From Ctena decussata (lineage: Eukaryota > Mollusca > Bivalvia > Lucinida > Lucinidae): a stretch of DNA of 64,000 nt. Below are positions 57,751 through 64,000 of this stretch, piece by piece (position 1 is the stretch's first letter; each line of letters begins with the position of its first letter). The notes under the pieces were generated by a model. The model was given only the letters and a program-made list of their open reading frames with translations. It was not told the origin of the DNA and ran no database searches. The position numbers and the translations under genes are program-made. The stretch lies in contig OZ022499.1 in the NCBI GenBank assembly GCA_963989385.1, positions 34,092,993 to 34,156,992 on the forward strand, read 5' to 3'.

Positions 57751-60282
57751 TATTTAACTATGCACGTCGCAGTATGGCAACTTGCCCTCAAAAGCTAACG
57801 AATATTAACGGAACAGATCAATGAAAGGCACAATAGTGTCACTCCAGATGGAGCTTGTTGGATCTGCTCTGGGGACGAACTGGCTTCACTCAGGCTGTGG
57901 CTGCCATTGTTCGGGTAACTTGGAGGCAAAGAAGAATGGTCTGATCTAATTCTTGCCGGTGAGAACGATGTTGATGCTGGTCATACCTTTAAGCGGTCTC
58001 TTAATACGCCAAATGCCAGACATATGCCAAATGCCAAAGGCTTCAACTACCCGTCTTATAGCTGGCACTGACTGGATCTGCTTATATTCGAATGTGCTGG
58101 TTACCTTGTCACGATGCTGTGTGGACGAATCTTTTGTGATTATTGCCAGAAGTGATACTGTCAGTGAAGGTCCGCTAATGGAGCGTCTCTATAAAAACTC
58201 CATGCCAGTCCTATGTTCGGAGTGTCATGGATCGAATAAGTTGTTGCTCTTAGGGGACAGGCGCGGATTTGTCGTGGCCGGCATTGATCGCTTCAGTGTA
58301 TATTTGTTCGCTTTTGCGGGCACCGTTTACACATTGCGACGTGCTCAGTTGCCCGTTACAATTTTGCAGCAGTATTTTAGGTAACAGTAATGTCGTCTCC
58401 GTTACTGTCTTGTATGGATTAAACATTGCAGATGAAGACGGCAAAAACATTCAGAAATATATTACATACATGTAAATATAGCTATGTCCATGCATGATAT
58501 ATCCAGAAACGCACAGTAAAATAAACGAAACTATATTACTTACTAATTTCTGGATTTTTCTCAATGTCAAGCTTAGTTGTTATTTCGACAAATATGCTTT
58601 TATCAAATTCTACGAAAATAGATGCAACGAAATACAAAGCTCATTGCGAATATTTGAAAACATTAACAATTACACGCCTGACAATCAGTCTCATGCGGAA
58701 CCGGCGGTTAAGCAAAGCAATCCGTTAGATCGCTTTCCGGTGACGTACAAGAGGAGCCGAAAAAGGTAAACAAACGATAATCGTTCGTGTAAGAAGACGA
58801 TTTATTTTCTTAGAAAATGTTCTCTTTAAAATATGAGCATGCTATTTTGTTGCTAACACATTGTTTTCTTTGTATGCCGAAGGATTTGCTAAAGCGTTGT
58901 CTTGTTTTTGTCATTTTTATTCCCTCCTCCGAAACACCTGTTCAGACTGGATTATACATGAGGTAAGCAACACATTTATCCACTAAATCTGACATTTGTG
59001 TACATATGATCTGCAAATTAGACGGTGCGCGGATATTTTAAAGAGAAAGTGAGGTATGTAATACCTTTACATTTTGCTAGAACTAAGAATTCTTTTGAAA
59101 TGCATGCATAATTGGTCTCGAAAGTTTGGTTCCGCATGTAATCATTGAAAATAAGAAGAAAATAATTTCACAGATAATCTTATTTCAACCTGTGATACGT
59201 GCAGTAAAACTGTGCCCAGTATGATTCTGGAGTTTCTAAAGTTGACAGATGCAGGTCTGACGGATAATATTTGCTTGAAACCAGACTGCAAGAGAAATCA
59301 AGGAACACTGCTTTGAGCCATTATAAGTTGAACATTATGCATTGATTACGTCATTGGAATATCAAATGACTCCATATAATATCTGTTTAGCTTATTTCAA
59401 CACTTTTGGTTTGCCTATTTCTAAGGAAAATGTCCCATGTCAATTTTTCCTGGTTACGCATGCGATAGCTCGGTTCAGCATTTGACTTATTTTAAACTTC
59501 ACATTTTTTTGCTTAAACTACGCTATAAACGTTTCAAGCTATACCTGGATCACTATTAAATTGGTTACGCCAATACTGTTTCTTCTGATTTGTCTTCTGA
59601 TAAAAATAACCCCCGAAAACACTCATATGTCCGGCTTCAGTATCATAATAATGGTATTAGATCAGTACTGAAGTAATTTCCTATTATGTCATGTTTACAT
59701 ATACCTTGAGTGAATAAAGTTACTGTCTGTCTGTCTGGTAATTTACTGACTGTTCTTTATTGATTGACGTTTTATGTGCCGCTCGACAATATTAATTCTT
59801 AGGAAAGTTATGATCAGTTTATTTAAGTTTCAGTCGCTGTAAGTCTTTACTGTTTTGTGCAAAAATGTACTTTGGGGCAAACATAGTCTATTCGATTCCG
59901 CCATCGATATTGATAGCTTATCGTTGATCAAAACGAGGGATAACTAACTAAAGGTATGACGTACACGCACTGAATGACATTTAGGTTTCCGTATGTAGTC
60001 GTCTTGCTGGAACCCTCATCCACGTAAATTACGTGAAATTATGGACGGGTATCCACTGAATAAATTTCTTGATCACGTTAAATAATACAGTCGAACTTCA
60101 ATGGTTCGAACTCTGATGACTCGTCAATCCTGCCTGACTAGAACTCCTTCCTGAGTCCCTAGGGGTTACTTTAAGTAGAAACTAAGTGGATGGCTAGAAC
60201 TGTCCCTGGCTTGAACTAATTTTCATGGTCCTTAGCCTGTTAGAGCCATTATAGTTAATTGAAGAGAAAATATGTCATTTTT
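57751..60282. other. No recognised gene; one unexplained open frame
   Basis: An open stretch of 143 codons at 57953-58384 (plus) is higher in GC than its surroundings and contains CSECHGSNKLLLLGDRRGF. I do not recognise it. It could be a decayed transposon gene. The rest is AT-rich. Confidence 0.35.
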
Positions 60283-61843
60283 ATCCCCCGACCGAAAGGT
60301 TCGGGGGATATAGCGATGAGCCTGGCGTCCGTCCGTCTGTCTGTCCGTCCGTCCGTCCGTCCGTCCGCCGTCCGTCCGTCCGTCCGTAAACATTTTCTTG
60401 TCCGCTCTATATCTTGAATACCCTTTGGAATATTTTCATGATACTTCACAGTTATGTAGAACAGGTCATGACGATGTGTCGCGTACAAGAATGGTAACTC
60501 TTGCTATTGTACTTTTTGAGTTATTTCCCCTTTGGTGAGTTTTTTGGCAGATTCGTGTCCGCTCTGTAACTTGAATACCCTTTGGAATATTTTCATGATA
60601 CTTCACAGATATGTAGAACAGGTCATGACGATGTGTCGCGAACAAGAATGACAACTCTTGCTTTCTTAATTTTTGAGTTATTTCCCCTTGATGGTTTTAG
60701 GTGTGATTTTTTGGCAGATTCGTGTCTGCTCTATAACTTGAATACCTTTTAGAATAGTTTCATAATACTTCACAGATATGTAGAACAGGCCATGACGATG
60801 TGTCGCGAACAAGAGTGACAACTCTTGCTTTTTTACTTTTTGAGTTATTTCTCCTTGATTGTTTTAGGTGTGGTTTCGTGTCCGCTCTATAACTCATATA
60901 CCTTTTGAAATATTTTCATGATACTTCACAGATATGTAGAACAGGTCATGATGATATGTCGCGAACAAGAATGACAACTCTTACTTTCTTACTTTTTGAG
61001 TTATTTCCCCTTGATGGTTTTAGGTATGATTTCGTGTCCGCTGTATAACTTGAATACCTTTTGAAATTTTTTCATGATACTTCACAGATGTGTAGAACAG
61101 GTCATGACAATGTGTCGCGAACAAGAATGACAACTCTTGCTTTCTTACTTTTTGAGTTATTTCCCTTTGATGATTTTAGGTGTCCACTCCATAGCTTGAA
61201 TACCTTTTGAAATATTTTCATGATGCTTCACAGATCTGAAGAATAGGTCATGACGATTTGTCTCATACATGAATGACAACTCTTGCATTCAAACTTTATG
61301 AGTTATTTCCCTTTGGTATTTTGAGCTGCTGTTTGAGTCTCTGCTCCATATCTGTATTACCCTGGCCTGCTCCACAATTTTAATAACCTTATACCTTTTT
61401 AGAATATTGATGAACATGCTGTTATATTTTATCAGTGTTCCTAACTCTCTCTGTGACCCCTCCACACTTCCCCCCCCCCTTCACCCCCCCCCCCACCAAA
61501 AAAAAAAAAAAAAAAAAAAATTCTCCAGATTTGGATTCTTTGTCCAAATTCACTTACTAGAGAGCTCCAAATAAGGTTTGTAGGGCTTGTAGTTTAGAAG
61601 TTATTCACACTTTTTGAAATTTTAATGTATCATATGCTATATATTTATGTATATGGCGGCTGCTTGAGATGTTACTTCTTTTTAGCAGTCAAGCGTACTA
61701 TTTAGTCTGAATGTTAGATAATCATGCATCTGTTAAACAGATAATGTCAATCAGAAGCATAAAAGAATGACAATATATTACTTATATGTGTTTTGAAGTG
61801 CACCAGTTTTACCAAGGCCCATGGGGGTCTTCGGTCGGGGGAT
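60283..61843. mobile_element. TIR-bounded element with about 155-bp tandem units
   Basis: Inverted ends ATCCCCCGACCGAA bound a (GTCC)n tract at 60325-60387 and seven units that start at TCCGCTCTATAACTTGAATA-like sequence (60401, 60558, 60725, 60881, 61037, 61183, 61338; spacing 146-167). Each holds CATGATACTTCACAGATATG and AACAAGAATGACAACTCTTG. Poly-C and poly-A lie at 61470-61520. No coding content. Confidence 0.8.
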
Positions 61844-63147
61844 TTGCCATCTCCTCTGATGGCTATTTTTAGTACTGATTGGAGAAAAATTAGAAAAATA
61901 GAGATGGCAATGACTTTTTTACTTTGCTCGAGGCGATATGGAAAAATATGGCTAGCGTCGAAAGGTTCTTATATAATGGCTTGCTACAAAAGCCAGGAGG
62001 TATCTGCACTTCACCGCACGAAATTTCATTGAGTATTAACAGGGAAGGTAATATTTCAAACTGACCTCCGCTTAAATATGTTGAAAACTAATTTGACTAT
62101 TTTCCAGTAGTCAGTTTGCAGTTTTCGTGGTCTATGGATGGGTCACGGGTAAGATTTTGAGTCTTGCACAGGTATTTCGGCTCTGTCAATGCATTTGTAG
62201 GCTTTCCTTGAAATCTTTTTAATGCGATAAGGCGTGCCCATATCATACACACTTTCAAATAATATATTTACAAAACTTAATGCTTTCATTACTGTGTGTG
62301 TATTAAAATTCTCGCAATGACGTTAAACCACACACCCCAGCAGAACGTATCCATTTCACTATTTTGGGAATGGTGCCGGTGCCCACAGAATTGGGAAAAA
62401 TCGCGTCGAAGTCTCCTTAAATTTGGAATTTCAGAAACACCTTATTGGCTCAAGTGGTAGGATAGGGGACATGAAACTGAATACATAATATTTAAATTCA
62501 ATTATAGCTATATATCTACCAGTTCTCTAAGCAAGCAAATTAATTTATGCTTGTAAAATGGTCCCTAGAAAAAATTCTTCCTGCAACTGGGATTTTTCAA
62601 CTTGCAGTTGGGAAAAAATACACTATTTTGAATTGGGACTGGTGCCTTTTATGGGTACCACTTATTTAGAGAAAAAAAATCACTGGTATCCATAGTCGCA
62701 GTAACTGGGCACCGTCCGTCCGTCCAGCTTTCGTTACTACATATTTACCTAATCTAAAATATTGATAGTCAATTTGAAACTTAGGAGAAAGTCTAACTGA
62801 GATTAACCCTTAACCCCGCGATCACGCGACTGAACTGTCAGTTTTAAGGGGTAGCCTGTCAGGAAACCCCACTTTTTGAGGCTGTCAGATGCAGAAGGGA
62901 ATCTGCTTTTTACCAGAGCAAGGTTTTGTCCACATCACTGGTTTGTAGTTTGCAAACACTGAAAATACGATAAAATATTTAAGATATATATTTTTTTCAA
63001 TATCATCTTTTCAAGTGGCATCATTACCTAGTTGATCCAATTTTCTGCAAGTAGACCTCATCCATCTAAACTTTTTCTGTTGATAAATGTCCAGCAATAA
63101 AACTGGGTCTCAGACAAGCAGTCACTTTCCATCGCTAAAGCACATAC
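61844..63147. other. No recognised gene
   Basis: Two GGGAAAAA-rich segments near 62350 and 62600 resemble each other. Nothing else is identified. Confidence 0.4.
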
Positions 63148-63274
63148 CTGGGGCTGGTATCTTGTATTCTCTGTTAAGTGTCTTGGTCGGTTTCCGGTTG
63201 ATTGTGTTAGCTCCAAGTATGGACGTCGATGGATCTTGGTAACTTCAAGAACGGCAGCACACATCTTGTTGCAG
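63148..63274 (-). CDS. Possible orphan exon of an unknown gene
   Basis: An open 127-base segment (1 + 42 codons) sits between a strong acceptor (GATATTTTCACTCAG) and a strong donor (CAG|GTATGT). It encodes CNKMCAAVLEVTKIHRRPYL and RPRHLTENTRYQPQ, a composition more like protein than the surroundings. I do not recognise the family. It ends in phase 0, so it cannot be spliced straight to the first kinase exon seen (which needs two bases). Confidence 0.4.
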
Positions 63275-64000
63275 CTGAGTGAAAATATCAGTCAAATCGA
63301 TCAGAGTTTGTGGCTTCTGAGGTATGGGTACCCGCATGGTTAGGGTCCCATGAATACCTTATGTGGCAGGTAAAGGGTTATTATGGATATACTGAGACCG
63401 AGACCATCTTACTTGACCAAAATTATCTGACGTATGTTTAGAAGTATTTAAACGTGCTTTTAATTTAAGTGCACAACACAATCCCTTCTGAGCAGAATAT
63501 GATTGTCCCCATGTCAATTTCAATACTATTGACCTCGTGGTTTTCAAATTGACCGCCGATAAATATTCGTTGAGGGCGTAGTATTAAAAGCATGCATTTT
63601 TGGAAAGCGAATTTTCAACGCGGTTTTATAAGTGAAGTGTCTTGCTGCATCGATAAGATTTCACAGAAAGTGCAAATCCACGCACAGGGCCGATTTATCT
63701 GTGCAGGACTATTTCCTTCTTTCGGTACTGAACTTGGAGGACAAATGTAAAATACCAAACACTATTTAAAACTGTTCATATCACTTGGTCTCAACATACA
63801 ATTGAAACAACTGATAGCATGACATTCTCCAAATTTTCGCAATACCTTTTCTTGAGAGAAAAATCTGATATGACTGAAATACTGCTGAAAAACGTAAAAT
63901 AGCGAGTCATCCATCCGCCGGTTAAATTTTAGACCCTTCTAAATTTTTAAGAGTGGCTAGTCTCATAAACGATTTTATTCAAATGGTTGTCGTAAGAAAA

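Overview
The window reads as nuclear DNA of an invertebrate animal, most likely a bivalve mollusc. It is AT-rich, its genes are split into short exons with GT/AG introns, and nearly everything else is interspersed repeats: palindromic MITEs flanked by TA, tRNA-derived SINEs, reverse-transcriptase fragments, GTCC-rich microsatellites and GGTCA-rich tandem-repeat elements of the sort common in bivalve genomes. I see no bacterial or operon-like organisation. The species call is inference from repeat style and protein families.

Two protein-coding genes can be built by joining exons, both on the minus strand. (1) A class C GPCR-like receptor (metabotropic-glutamate-receptor type ligand-binding domain) starts at 14871. 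It runs off the left edge through four exons (14871-14637, 3736-3641, 1739-1573, 795-1), and all phases agree. It encodes a signal peptide and most of a Venus-flytrap domain; the cysteine-rich and seven-helix parts would lie outside the window. (2) A divergent FAM20-type secretory-pathway kinase spans 52838-32464 in seven recognisable exons. It has a type II membrane anchor, the kinase lysine, glutamate and both aspartates, and several of the family cysteines. Its 5'-most exon, with the start codon, is not found. The join between exons 6 and 7 is unresolved. A well-formed orphan exon at 63148-63274 (minus) may belong to a third gene.

Layout: 1-14.9 kb is the receptor gene, whose introns hold a one-armed copy of a long fold-back element, a GGTCA-rich tandem element carrying a duplicated 466-bp repeat, a palindromic MITE, a mariner-like TIR element and a tandemly duplicated fold-back element. 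15-25 kb is intergenic, with SINE heads, a 2.2-kb GGTCA element, a truncated Ty3/gypsy-type integrase, a hairpin repeat and a CA microsatellite. 25-32.4 kb is a repeat mosaic: RT fragments, an array of units marked by GGAACTAGTTCC split by a TACG-dense 1.5-kb TIR element, and a 5'-truncated RT element. 32.4-52.8 kb is the kinase gene, whose introns hold mariner-like, LINE, MITE and SINE insertions plus a 2.47-kb long inverted repeat. 53-64 kb is mostly repeats: an inverted second copy of the RT element nested in a GGTCA element, a GCGCAAAGT-rich fold-back followed by a 50-bp minisatellite, and a TIR-bounded element with about 155-bp tandem units.

The two genes have no evident functional link. 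Names rest on motif and exon-structure recognition by eye; no search or alignment was run.
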